A DNA stretch of 64,000 nt from Sipunculus nudus (GCA_026874595.1 CM049318.1:20559456-20623455), one strand, 5' to 3'. Shown: positions 12,008 through 24,600, counted from the stretch's first letter. A program made the numbers and translations. Notes: a model not told the origin generated them from the sequence alone.

Positions 12008-13560
12008 AACCAAGATGTTGTCTACTGTGTCTGTGTACTGACCTGAGGGGTCGTCTGCTTGTCTGTGTATTGACCTCATGGGTTTTTCTTCTTGTCTGTG
12101 TACTGAACCAAGGGGTTTTCTACTGTGTCTGTGTACTGATCTGAGGGGTCGTCTGCTTGTCTGTGTATTGACCTCCTGGGTTTTCTACTTGTCTGTGTAC
12201 TGAGCCAAGGGGTTGTCTACTGTGTCTGTGTACTGACCTGAGGGGTCGTCTGCTTGTCTGTGTATTGACCTCATGGGTTTTCTACTTGTCTGTGTACTGA
12301 GCCAAGAGGTTGTCTACTGTGTCTGTGTACTGACCTGAGGGGTCGTCTGCTTGTCTGTGTATTGACCTCATGGGTTTTCTACTTGTCTGTGTACTGAGCC
12401 AAGGGGTTGTCTACTGTGTCTGTGTACTGACCTGAGGGGTCGTCTGCTTGTCTGTGTATTGACCTCATGGGTTTTCTACTTGTCTGTGTACTGAACCAAG
12501 GGGTTGTCTACTGTGTCTGTGTACTGACCTGAGGGGTCTTCTACATGTCTGTGTATTGACCTCATGGGTTTTCTACTTGTCTGTGTACTAAACCAAGGGG
12601 TTGTCTACTGTGTCTGTGTACTGACCTGAGGGGTCGTCTGCTTGTCTGTGTATTGACCTCATGGGTTTTCTACTTGTCTGTGTACTGAACCAAGGGGTTG
12701 TCTACTGTGTCTGTGTACTAACCTGAGGGGTCGTCTGCTTGTCTGTGTATTGACCTCATGGGTTTTCTACTTGTCTGTGTACTGAACCAAGATGTTGTCT
12801 ACTGTGTCTGTGTACTGACCTGAGGGGTCGTCTGCTTGTCTGTGTATTGACCTCATGGGTTTTTCTTCTTGTCTGTGTACTGAACCAAGGGGTTTTCTAC
12901 TGTGTCTGTGTACTGATCTGAGGGGTCGTCTGCTTGTCTGTGTATTGACCTCCTGGGTTTTCTACTTGTCTGTGTACTGAGCCAAGGGGTTGTCTACTGT
13001 GTCTGTGTACTGACCTGAGGGGTCGTCTGCTTGTCTGTGTATTGACCTCATGGGTTTTCTACTTGTCTGTGTACTGAGCCAAGAGGTTGTCTACTGTGTC
13101 TGTGTACTGACCTGAGGGGTCGTCTGCTTGTCTGTGTATTGACCTCATGGGTTTTCTACTTGTCTGTGTACTGAGCCAAGGGGTTGTCTACTGTGTCTGT
13201 GTACTGACCTGAGGGGTCGTCTGCTTGTCTGTGTATTGACCTCATGGGTTTTCTACTTGTCTGTGTACTGAACCAAGGGGTTGTCTACTGTGTCTGTGTA
13301 CTGACCTGATGGGTCGTCTGCTTGTCTGTGTATTGACCTCATGGGTTTTCTACTTGTCTGTGTACTGAGCCAAGGGGTTGTCTACTTGTCTGTGTACTGA
13401 CCTGAGGGGTCGTCTGCTTGTCTGTGTATTGACCTCATGGGTTTTCTACTTGTCTGTGTACTGAACCAAGGGGTTGTCTACTGTGTCTGTGTACTGACCT
13501 GAGGGGTCGTCTGCTTGTCTGTGTATTGACCTCATGGGTTTTCTACTTGTCTGTGTACTG
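12008..13560. repeat. 777-bp (eight-unit) block duplicated inside the satellite
   Basis: Rare variants recur in the same order 777 bp apart: aaccaagatgttg at 12008 and 12785, and ggtttttcttcttg at about 12081 and 12858. The tgacctcctggg and ccaagaggttg variants follow in both. This shows a recent block duplication of eight 97-bp units. Confidence 0.85.
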
Positions 13561-15720
13561 AGCCAAGGAGTTGTCTACTGTGTCTATGTACTGACCTGAG
13601 GGGTCGTCTGCTTGTCTGTGTATTGACCTCATGGGTTTTCTACTTGTCTGTGTACTGAACCAAGGGGTTGTCTACTGTGTCTGTGTACTGACCTGATGGG
13701 TCTTCTGCTTGTCTGTGTATTGACCTCATGGGTTTTCTACTTGTCTGTGTACTGAGCCAAGGGGTTGTCTACTTGTCTGTGTACTGACCTGAGGGGTCGT
13801 CTGCTTGTCTGTGTATTGACCTCATGAGTTTTCTACTTGTCTGTGTACTGAACCAAGAGGTTGTCTACTGTGTCTGTGTACTGACCTGAGAGGTCTTCTG
13901 CTTGTCTGTGTATTGACCTCATGGGTTTTCTACTTGTCTGTGTACTGAACCAAGGGGTTGTCTACTGTGTCTGTGTACTGACCTGAGGGGTCGACTGCTT
14001 GTCTGTGTATTGACCTCATGGGTTTTCTACTTGTCTGTGTACTGAGCCAAGGGGTTGTCTACTGTGTCTGTGTACTGACCTGAGGGGTCGTCTGCTTGTC
14101 TGTGTATTGACCTCATGGGTTTTCTACTTGTCTGTGTACTGAACCAAAGGGTTGTCTACTGCGTCTATGTACTGACCTGAGGGGTCGTCTGCTTGTCTGT
14201 GTATTGACCTCATGGGTTTTCTACTTGTCTGTGTACTGAGCCAAGGGGTTGTCTACTGTGTCTGTGTACTGACCTGAGGGGTCGTCTGCTCGTCTGTGTA
14301 TTGACCTCATGGGTTTTCTACTTGTCTGTGTACTGAACCAAGGGGTTGTCTACTGTGTCTGTGTACTGACCTGAGGGGTCTTCTGCTTGTCTGTGTATTG
14401 ACCTCATGGGTTTTCTACTTGTCTGTGTACTGAACCAAGGGGTTGTCTACTGTGCCTGTGTACTGACCTGAGGGGTCGTCTGCTTGTCTGTGTATTGACC
14501 TCATGGGTTTTCTACTTGTCTGTGTACTGAGCCAAGGGGTTGTCTACTGTGTCTGTGTACTGACCTGAGGGGTCGTCTGCTTGTCTGTGTATTGACCTCA
14601 TGGGTTTTCTACTTGTCTGTGTACTGAACCAAGGGGTTGTCTACTGTGTCTGTGTACTGACCTGAGGGGTCGTCTGCTTGTCTGTGTATTGACCTCATGG
14701 GTTTTCTACTTGTCTGTGTACTGAACCAAGGGGTTGTCTACTGTGTCTGTGTACTGACCTGATGGGTCTTCTGCTTGTCTGTGTATTGACCTCATGGGTT
14801 TTCTACTTGTCTGTGTACTGAGCCAAGGGGTTGTCTACTTGTCTGTGTACTGACCTGAGGGGTCGTCTGCTTGTCTGTGTATTGACCTCATGGGTTTTCT
14901 ACTTGTCTGTGTACTGAACCAAGAGGTTGTCTACTGTGTCTGTGTACTGACCTGAGAGGTCTTCTGCTTGTCTGTGTATTGACCTCATGGGTTTTCTACT
15001 TGTCTGTGTACTGAACCAAGGGGTTGTCTACTGTGTCTGTGTACTGACCTGAGGGGTCGACTGCTTGTCTGTGTATTGACCTCATGGGTTTTCTACTTGT
15101 CTGTGTACTGAGCCAAGGGGTTGTCTACTGTGTCTGTGTACTGACCTGAGGGGTCGTCTGCTTGTCTGTGTATTGACCTCATGGGTTTTCTACTTGTCTG
15201 TGTACTGAACCAAAGGGTTGTCTACTGCGTCTGTGTACTGACCTGAGGGGTCGTCTGCTTGTCTGTGTATTGACCTCATGGGTTTTCTACTTGTCTGTGT
15301 ACTGAGCCAAGGGGTTGTCTACTGTGTCTGTGTACTGACCTGAGGGGTCGTCTGCTCGTCTGTGTATTGACCTCATGGGTTTTCTACTTGTCTGTGTACT
15401 GAACCAAGGGGTTGTCTACTGTGTCTGTGTACTGACCTGAGGGGTCTTCTGCTTGTCTGTGTATTGACCTCATGGGTTTTCTACTTGTCTGTGTACTGAA
15501 CCAAGGGGTTGTCTACTGTGCCTGTGTACTGACCTGAGGGGTCGTCTGCTTGTCTGTGTATTGACCTCATGGGTTTTCTACTTGTCTGTGTACTGAGCCA
15601 AGGGGTTGTCTACTGTGTCTGTGTACTGACCTGAGGGGTCGTCTGCTTGTCTGTGTATTGACCTCATGGGTTTTCTACTTGTCTGTGTACTGAACCAAGG
15701 GGTTGTCTACTGTGTCTGTG
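13560..15720. repeat. 1,066-bp (eleven-unit) block duplicated inside the satellite
   Basis: Marker variants repeat at a 1,066-bp offset: tcgactg at 13991 and 15057, and ctgctcg at 14286 and 15352. The ccaaagggttgtctactgcg variant is also present in both blocks. This is an independent, larger amplification step than the 777-bp block. Confidence 0.8.
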
Positions 15721-18586
15721 TACTGACCTGAGGGGTCGTCTGCTTGTCTGTGTATTGACCTCATGGGTTTTCTACTTGTCTGTGTACTGAACCAAGGGGT
15801 TGTCTACTGTGTCTGTGTACTGACCTGAGGGGTCGTCTGCTTGTCTGTGTATTGACCTCATGGGTTTTCTACTTGTCTGTGTACTGAACCAAGGGGTTGT
15901 CTACTGTGTCTGTGTACTGACCTGAGGGGTCGTCTGCTTGTCTGTGTATTGACCTCATGGGTTTTCTACTTGTCTGTGTACTGAACCAAGGGGTTGTCTA
16001 CTGTGTCTGTGTACTGACCTGAGGGGTCTTCTACTTGTCTGTGTATTGACCTCATGGGTTTTCTACTTGTCTGTGTACTGAACCAAGGGGTTGTCTACTG
16101 TACTTGTACTGTACTTGTACTGACCTGAGGGGTCGTCTGCTTGTCTGTGTATTGACCTCATGGGTTTTCTACTTGTCTGTGTACTGAGCCAAGGGGTTGT
16201 CTACTGTGTCTATGTACTGACCTGAGGGGTCGTCTGCTTGTCTGTGTATTGACCTCATGGGTTTTCTACTTGTCTGTGTACTGAACCAAGGGGTTGTCTA
16301 CTGTGTCTGTGTACTGACCTGATGGGTCGTCTGCTTGTCTGTGTATTGACCTCATGGGTTTTCTACTTGTCTGTGTACTGAGCCAAGGGGTTGTCTACTT
16401 GTCTGTGTACTGACCTGAGGGGTCGTCTGCTTGTCTGTGTATTGACCTCATGGGTTTTCTACTTGTCTGTGTACTGAACCAAGGGGTTGTCTACTGTGTC
16501 TGTGTACTGACCTGAGAGGTCGTCTGCTTGTCTGTGTATTGACCTCATGGGTTTTCTACTTGTCTGTGTACTGAACCAAGGGGTTGTCTATTGTGTCTGT
16601 GTACTGACCTGAGGGGTCGACTGCTTGTCTGTGTATTGACCTCATGGGTTTTCTACTTGTCTGTGTACTGAACCAAGGGGTTGTCTACTGTGTCTGTGTA
16701 CTTACCTGAGGGGTCGTCTGCTTGTCTGTGTATTGACCTCATGGGTTTTCTACTTGTCTGTGTACTGAACCAAGGGGTTGTCTACTGTGTCTGTGTACTG
16801 ACCTGAGGGGTGGTCTGCTTGTCTGTGTATTGACCTCATGGATTTTCTACTTGTTTGTGTACTGAGCCAAGGGGTTGTCTACTGTGTCTGTGTACTGACC
16901 TGAGGGGTCGTCTGCTTGTCTGTGTATTGACCTCATGGGTTTTCTACTTGTCTGTGTACTGAACCAAAGGGTTGTCTACTGTGTCTGTGTACTGATCTGA
17001 GGGGTCGTCTGCTTGTCTGTGTATTGACCTCATGGGTTTTCTACTTGTCTGTGTACTGAGCCAAGGGGTTGTCTACTGTGCCTGTGTACTGACCTGAGGG
17101 GTCGTCTGCTTGTCTGTGTATTGACCTCATGGGTTTTCTACTTGTCTGTGTACTGAACCAAGGGGTTGTCTACTGTGTCTGTGTACTGACCTGAGGGGTC
17201 TTCTGCTTGTCTGTGTATTGACCTCATGGGTTTTCTACTTGTCTGTGTACTGAACCAAGGGGTTGTCTACTGTGCCTGTGTACTGACCTGAGGGGTCGTC
17301 TGCTTGTCTGTGTATTGACCTCATGGGTTTTCTACTTGTCTGTGTACTGAGCCAAGGGGTTGTCTACTGTGTCTGTGTACTGACCTGAGGGGTCGTCTGC
17401 TTGTCTGTGTATTGACCTCATGGGTTTTCTACTTGTCTGTGTAATGAGCAAAGGGGTTGTCTACTGTGTCTGTGTACTGACCTGAGGGGTCTTCTACTTG
17501 TCTGTGTATTGACCTCATGGGTTTTCTACTTGTCTGTGTACTGAGCCAAGGGGTTGTCCACTGTGTCTATGTACTGACCTGAGGGGTCGTCCGCTTGTCT
17601 GTGTATTGACCTCATGGGTTTTCTACTTGTCTGTGTACTGAACCAAGGGGTTGTCTACTGTGTCTGTGTACTGACCTGAGAGGTCGTCTGCTTGTCTGTG
17701 TATTGACCTCATGGGTTTTCTACTTGTCTTTGTACTGAGCAAAGGGGTTGTCTACTGCATCTGTGTACTGACCTGAGGGGTCGTCTGCTTGTCTGTGTAT
17801 TGACCTCATGGGTTTTCTACTTGTCTGTGTACTGAACCAAGGGGTTGTCTACTGTGTCTGTGTACTGACCTGAGAGGTCTTCTACTTGTCTGTGTATTGA
17901 CCTCATGGGTTTTCTACTTGTCTGTGTACTGAGCCAAGGGGTTGTCTACTGTGTCTGTGTACTGACCTGAGGGGTCGTCTGCTTGTCTGTGTATTGACCT
18001 CATGGGTTTTCTACTTGTCTGTGTACTGAACCAAGGGGTTGTCTACTGTGTCTGTGTACTGACCTGAGGGGTCGTCTGCTTGTCTGTGTATTGACCTCAT
18101 GGGTTTTCTACTTGTCTGTGTACTGAGCCAAGGGGTTGTCTACTGTGTCTGTGTACTGACCTGAGGGGTCGTCTGCTTGTCTGTGTATTGACCTCATGGG
18201 TTTTCTACTTGTCTGTGTACTGAACCAAGGGGTTGTCTACTGTGTCTGTGTACTGACCTGATGGGTTGTCTGCTTGTCTGTTTTCTGACCTCACGGGTTT
18301 TCTACTTGTCTGTGTACTAAGCCAAGGAGTTGTCAACTGTGTCTATTTACTGCCCTGAGGAGTTATCTACTTGTCTGTTACTGCCTGGAGGGGTTGTCTA
18401 CTTGTCTGTGTACTGCCCAGAGGGGTCATCTACTGTGTCTGTACACTGACCTGATGGGCTGTCTTTTTGTGTGTACTGTCTGAGGGATTGTTTCCTATGT
18501 CTATGTACTGACTTGAGGGGTCATCTACTTGTCTGCATACTACCTAGGTTTTGTCTACTTGTCTGTGTACATACCTGAGGGGTCAT

Positions 18587-18697
18587 CTACTTGGCCAATG
18601 CAGGAGCCGGGGCGCTGGCCTGTGCCTGGCTGTAGGTCTGGAACGCATGCTGCTGCTGTTGATCCTCTGCCCCCGGTGTTACTGTGTTACTATGATC
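18587..18697 (-). CDS. RBMS exon 10: C-terminal coding segment with TAG stop
   Basis: A 111-nt coding end with acceptor tttgtcacag. It encodes [17 protein letters not shown] then a tail ending [10 protein letters not shown] and TAG (18589-18587). DHSNTV matches the DHSPYT block that closes vertebrate RBMS. The last bases CAAGTAG and all the sequence beyond belong to the satellite monomer. An alternative reading is a splice donor GCCAA/GTAGAT at the same spot, which would turn the stop into intron and join to the exon at 10074. Confidence 0.88.
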   Translation of the reverse strand, partial: DHSNTVTPGAEDQQQQHAFQTYSQAQASAPAPALAK

Positions 18698-21600
18698 CTG
18701 TGACAAACAAAATAACACTACATTACAATCTTACATCAACATCATCAGCTTGTCCACAGCTCTGGACATCTATGCTTACTTCAATCACACCTGAAGAATA
18801 TCTGTTTGTTCAAAGACATGAATGCATCTGTGCTTGTATATGGGTCACAATAAGAGAGAGGGAGGGATTCAGAAATTATTTGTCACGAAATGACATGCTG
18901 CTCAGGGCCTTCATGTTTTACTTCGTACATGGAGTGTTGTATATTGGGAGACTATTGTTTACAATTAGCTGTGCAGCTCACAGAAAAACCAGAAATTTCT
19001 CAGTCTTTTAAATATTACTAAAAATTAATTGAAAGGTTTTCAGAGTTATATGTTGATGAAGGCTAACCTTTTTATGTAATAACCCTTTTATAGCCATTGG
19101 TAATGGTGTTGACCCATCTCCACAGATCACTATATTGATACAACAGTCAATTGCATAGTTTATATCATAAAGGTAGGCAAACTGTGGCCCGCAACCACAT
19201 GTTATCGTGATGTCTATCTGTGAGGGTCTGCACACCTTCTTGCAGATATATTGTTGTATGAATAATTATACATTAATGTGGAAAGAAGTTTGATTATTAA
19301 TTAAATTTACGCTCTTTACACCGCGCTTTAACTATAGGCCTAGTACCTATATCGTAAGTGCTGTTTGTTATGACCTCGTATCCTGAATTGCTACACCAGA
19401 GGGGAGCACTGTATTTTTGTCCAATCAGGTGAGACCTTGTGCTGGAAGACACTGCCAAGCGAGGAATTCACGGAGCCAATCATGTTCATTTTGTTTTGAT
19501 TGACAGCTCATCACCCCGGTAACTGTCTGAACAGGCCACAGGCTCAGAGAGAATCGCCCCAGACGTGGTTTGCTTAGGGCCTTGGGCACATAGGATGCCC
19601 GGCCGGTGAGCTGTAATTTAAACGAATGTAACAACAAAGGCTGCATGCACACCTCGCTGGATTGTTCCAGTTCTGCAGACAACAGATACATGGCTACGCT
19701 AACACAGTCATAATGTCATAATCAAATTGGTCGATGATGCTAGAATGCAGAGGGAGCAATCAAAATTTGACCGTAAACTCATCAAGTGGCGCTTGAAGCC
19801 CAGCTATGTGTGGAGCCAGGATGCATGTCGAGCGTTTGTTTATTGGCATCTGGTTGGCTGCTTGTCACATCATACGCACGTTTTTTTTCAGCGGACAAAG
19901 AACCGCCATCTGGTGTCTAAATATATTATAAACGGTCAAAGCTGGCAGCGTGAAAATCAGTTGCCTTTTTAGAAGCGCAAGATTTCCGCTGCCTTGGGAG
20001 CCTAATTAAATTAAGTTCTTTTTATTAGATGCAACAGGTCAGAGACCTTACAGACAGATGGTCCATGTTGCCTACAGGGAGAAAAGTCTGCCCACCTTGG
20101 ACATCAATTAATCACACCACTCCTAATTGACCTATCCACCACAACCCAAATGCTGTGCCCTTTTCACTTATTATTATACTGAGCCCCCAAAATGCTCCTA
20201 CACAGAAGGTCTTCCATGCCCATGGTAGCGAGAGCTGCCAACAATATAATAATGACGTCACAAAAGTCAATGACGCATGACGTCATATTAGCTGACGTCA
20301 TCAACTGGTATCGCCTGACCATTATTTATTATATCACTGTCATTATGAACTGTCTTGCAATATTTTGGATTATTTGTCTCATACGAATTATGTGCCATGC
20401 AGGTAAGACATTATTATTCACGCTGTAGTCGGAGGAATGGCCCCTACAACCTTTTGCTTAGGTACAGACGACACGTTCTGTTTGGGAGAGGTCTCCCAAA
20501 TTAAGCAGATTATATTATGGTCAGGTGACTCATGGTTTACATTAATATGGGCGCCTGATTGGCTGCATGGAACAGTTATTCTCATGATTATTCAATAAAT
20601 GAATATGCTATTAAGGTCACATAAAGTTCATTGTGAGGTCAATTACCTACCTCTATGGCCATAGTCTGGATGAGAGGCGTGGCTTGCTGCTGTGGATACC
20701 CAGGGATCTGCTGATATGCACTCTGCGGCCCCGAGATATACTGAAAATCACAAACATGATAGATATAAGCGACATGTTTATTATAACACTCAGACAGCTT
20801 AATGCAACTAAAGATAAAACACATGATGTATGATAACTAAAACTGTTCATTTGAGTCCAAATAATGGCCCAAGAAATTGTATATGCCAGCATATAAAAAA
20901 ACATGCAGGTTGTGACTCTAGGCTACTCAAGGTTCCATTATATTGTAATAAAATGAGGGGCAGAATTTGTGCAGTTTTTATTTATACTGATTTACATATA
21001 CACATAAGTGACCAGTTCCAAGATTTACAAAAAAAGTCATGTTCATATTCACAGTAGAAAATATTGTGACTTTTGTCTGAAACTATTATAATATGTGACA
21101 AACTATAATTTGACCATACAAACATCTTCCTATAACATACAATTAATAGATAATATATTAGCTACATACATGCATGTAATATTTCCTGTAACTAAATACT
21201 TATAGTCAAACACTTAAGTCACCAGCCATCAATAAATAAACAATATGGCCTGCAGATATACACAGGAAATTGAAACAAAATGCAGTTACCAAGGCAGTGT
21301 CGAGCTGAGTATTTTGACAAGTAAAAGTTAGAAGTTGAGGCCACAGGATAAACCAACTGATAAGCTCATGCCATGACAATCTAAATATGGTAAGCAACTG
21401 CAGTTATCATGAACAAGATGAAACAGAATTAGTTGATGGTGATGGACACATACTGGTATGTTACCTCAGGTAAAGTAATTTTTAACTAAGGCAACTGTTA
21501 AATATATCTTTGGATGACCTTCACTAAACTAGCCATGAAAACCATCTTGTTACTATGGCAACCAGCTCCATGGATGCCAAAACTGTTACATCAAATGACA

Positions 21601-24600
21601 TCATTAAGTCGCAATAAGCTCACACTGTCAGAACCAATGCAGACTTCAAAATTTGTTTATGTACAGTTATCCTAAAGTATTTCTGAGTGATGTCTCTCCA
21701 TTATAAATTGTAACCCTTGCAGGACTCAGGTGTCACTGAGGTAACTCACTCCATACATCTCTGAGGTAACTTCCTTCACCAGCCTAACCACACAAAAATA
21801 CACCCTGGTAACCAGGAAAGATCTGACAACAGTTACTTGTTTTCACAGATGTCACCAATCAAGAAACCACAGACATACATCTAAATTGCCGAATGCTACA
21901 AAGACATCTTTGTTAATGTTGCTAGAAATAGAAACTTCCTGTGAACCATTAAAGAAATTTGAAACAAAGACGTTGAAAAATAACACATTACTGTTTCAGT
22001 GTCTGATAGGCTTTGCATGCCAGAGAGACATGAATGCCTTACTTTACACCTGCAATCCTGCAGGTGGAGCCACATGCTGTACATGACAAAAAAAAATCCC
22101 CACAGATAGGATAGGATTAGTTGGTATTTATACAGACCATAAGAGAAGCCAGGTCAGACATTGACTGTGAAGCGATGATATCTCCTTGCTCATAACATAT
22201 TACAAGCATTAACAAGTTGCCCAAAGCGGTTATAATCTATAAGGGACACAAAATGCTACAGACACAGATTGTCTGCTTTTGAGACTATTTTCAAGCAACC
22301 AGCACCAAAGCTTCCAAAGTACAGCCACCCTCATAAATATTCATCATACCTGGACCCAATCAGGGATGAGGTCACGCAGGAGCTCCTGCAATTAGCATAT
22401 CACTGAATTTAGGTTGGTTACGAACTAGATCCATATCAATGAACACAATTTGCATAATGATGAAACTTGAGCAATTCATTATTATTGGGAAATCTATGAT
22501 CAAACCGTAGCTTTGATTTCTTGGAAACTCCACAAAAAAATGTGAAGTATTTGACCTGACTTGGCAACTGTCAATAGGGGCACAAGTACAAGTCATTTAT
22601 AAAGCGCCCTCTGGTAATTCATGAACAAATCATGATTAACACCACCAAACTTATCTTCGGAACTTTTGCAGAATAATCTGCCCAACTATGGATCATTTGA
22701 TCATATCAATATTAAAATGTCCAACCAACACTGTGTATGAGGTACACTATTAAGTTTAATCAATCTCATAACAAGTGAAATAAGTTCAACCTACCTATAC
22801 AACAGAGACTTAATATTCAACATCAAAACCTTAAATTAGGGGAATTGACAGAGTATGAATACTTCGGAGTTTGTTATAATGAGGTGGACAAATTTTGAGA
22901 GTATGCTCCGTGTCTGGTGTTGGGTTATATTGTTGCTGGGTTCAGTCGACAGTGTTTTTGAATGTGTACATGGTAGACCTACACTGGACAGTCAAGTCAT
23001 TTTGAGAGCCAATTCCAAATCATCTCGTACACAGAGGAGTATGTAAAAGTGCAGGCTGAACTTTATTTGTTGATTATACCAATCTGATGGCTAAATAATG
23101 TGTAGTAGTGCAATTATAGAGACAATTACAAGACTGGAACACCATAAGTGAAAATATTCTGCCACAGAAGCATATTTATTTTTTAATAAGTGAAATGCCA
23201 TTAATCAGATGTGGAAACCTTGTCAAAACTCACCATAGTGTGTGTAATCTGTGTATATGCAGTGTGTGAAAATTTGTTTTTGTGTATGTTAGTACTACAG
23301 TTCATTCCACTACCCTTGTCCACCTGTTCTTTGCTTTCACATTTTTTCACAGACAACACATCATGAAACCTTAAGTTCTTCATGCAAAAAAAGAAAAACT
23401 TGGATGACAATCTCAATTACCATATTTAAAATTCATGTAAAGGATGAAAACCAAATACTGGAAAGCAATGAAAATTTTTGTGACTTGTACATCGTGAGCC
23501 AAAGTTACAACAGATACAGGAGAATGAATGTCATAATCGAAAGCATAATGTACATTACTGGTGTGCAGGGTCACTTTTACACCACTCAACAAAATGTACA
23601 GAATCAATAACCATCTTCTCAACAAACACCATACAGACTCAAGATGAGTGAATTTTGATAGTCAACAGATACAATCAAACAACAGCAGATCATTAAGTAA
23701 AAATTCTGTATATTCCAATTCACTATTTCAACAAAACTAACTTTTCTCCTCTCAAGTCTGTTGCTTTCTGATTTGCCAGATTAAAGTTTTCTCAAGAAAT
23801 ATTCAGGAACAAACAGGTGGACAGGGGGTGCTGGGAATGGACTATAATCATCATGAGATGGAAGGTGGTAGGGTTACCATGGCAACACTTACCGAGGTGC
23901 CTGCTGAGATCTGCATCTGCCCCATCTGAGCGGCCAGCTGAGGCATCATACTATTGGGGTCCATTGTTTGTGAAGATGGATGCATTGTGGTTGGAATCAT
24001 CTAAAACAACAAATTCAGAAAACATAAACTCATGATACACAGAAAAACCTCGAAATTATGACCATCAATGGGACCTCCATAAAGTGGTCTTATATAAAGA
24101 CTAAAAGAGGATCAGGACCGTGAAAAATTTGTCGTTATTTTGATGTGGTCGCTAAAGAGGCTTTCATTAGATGAGGATTTACTGTACTACAAAACCAGAT
24201 ATTAAGTGGTGTACGTGATATGGTGTACACATCTACTCATACTTAACAATGGGAATTTTTTGTCAATATGTTACAGAAATAAAAGCAGACAGAATATATT
24301 GATATGTCAATCAGTAAATGTCAGAGGTTAAATGAATATTCAAATTTTATTCTCAAGGTTTTTCAATGACATTTTACCATTAATCATGTAATGATGTAAT
24401 GACTACTATGATAATAGTTCACTGAATATATCACAATGAATTGGTTTGAACGATAAAACAGTGCACCTCCAGCTGAAACAATATATGAAATTATACCATT
24501 ATGGCCTCTTATTCATAAAGGCATATACCTTAAATTTATATTTTCTATTTTCACTCTAGCAAATTTAATACTGTGGCTGTCTTTATATTCATGGGGTTAA

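Larger units (their letters stand above)
10440..18593. repeat. 8-kb satellite: 97-bp unit made of three 32-33-bp monomers
   Basis: About 79 near-identical units fill 10,590-18,260, with decayed monomers at 10,440-10,590 and 18,260-18,593. The three subunits all carry a gtctgtgta[c/t]tga core: one begins tctactgtgtctgtgtactg and ends ctgaggggtcg, one begins tctgcttgtctgtgtattg and ends ctcatgggtttt, and one begins tctacttgtctgtgtactg and ends ccaaggggttg. A few units are 96 bp (tctacttg in place of tctactgtg). A homogenised centre with degenerate edges is typical of unequal crossing over. The 97-bp unit is not a multiple of 3 and has stops in all frames, so it is not coding. It abuts the RBMS stop codon. 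Confidence 0.98.

Noticed and set aside
10440-18593. CRISPR array
   Set aside because: The repeats are contiguous with no unique spacers, and the genome is eukaryotic.
18529-19011. 160-aa plus-strand ORF
   Set aside because: It is antisense to RBMS exon 10 and starts in degenerate satellite; no domain, and the exon on the other strand explains its composition.
19727-19972. 81-aa plus-strand ORF in the regulatory island
   Set aside because: No known domain, no splice partners; the promoter-type motifs around it explain the unusual complexity better.
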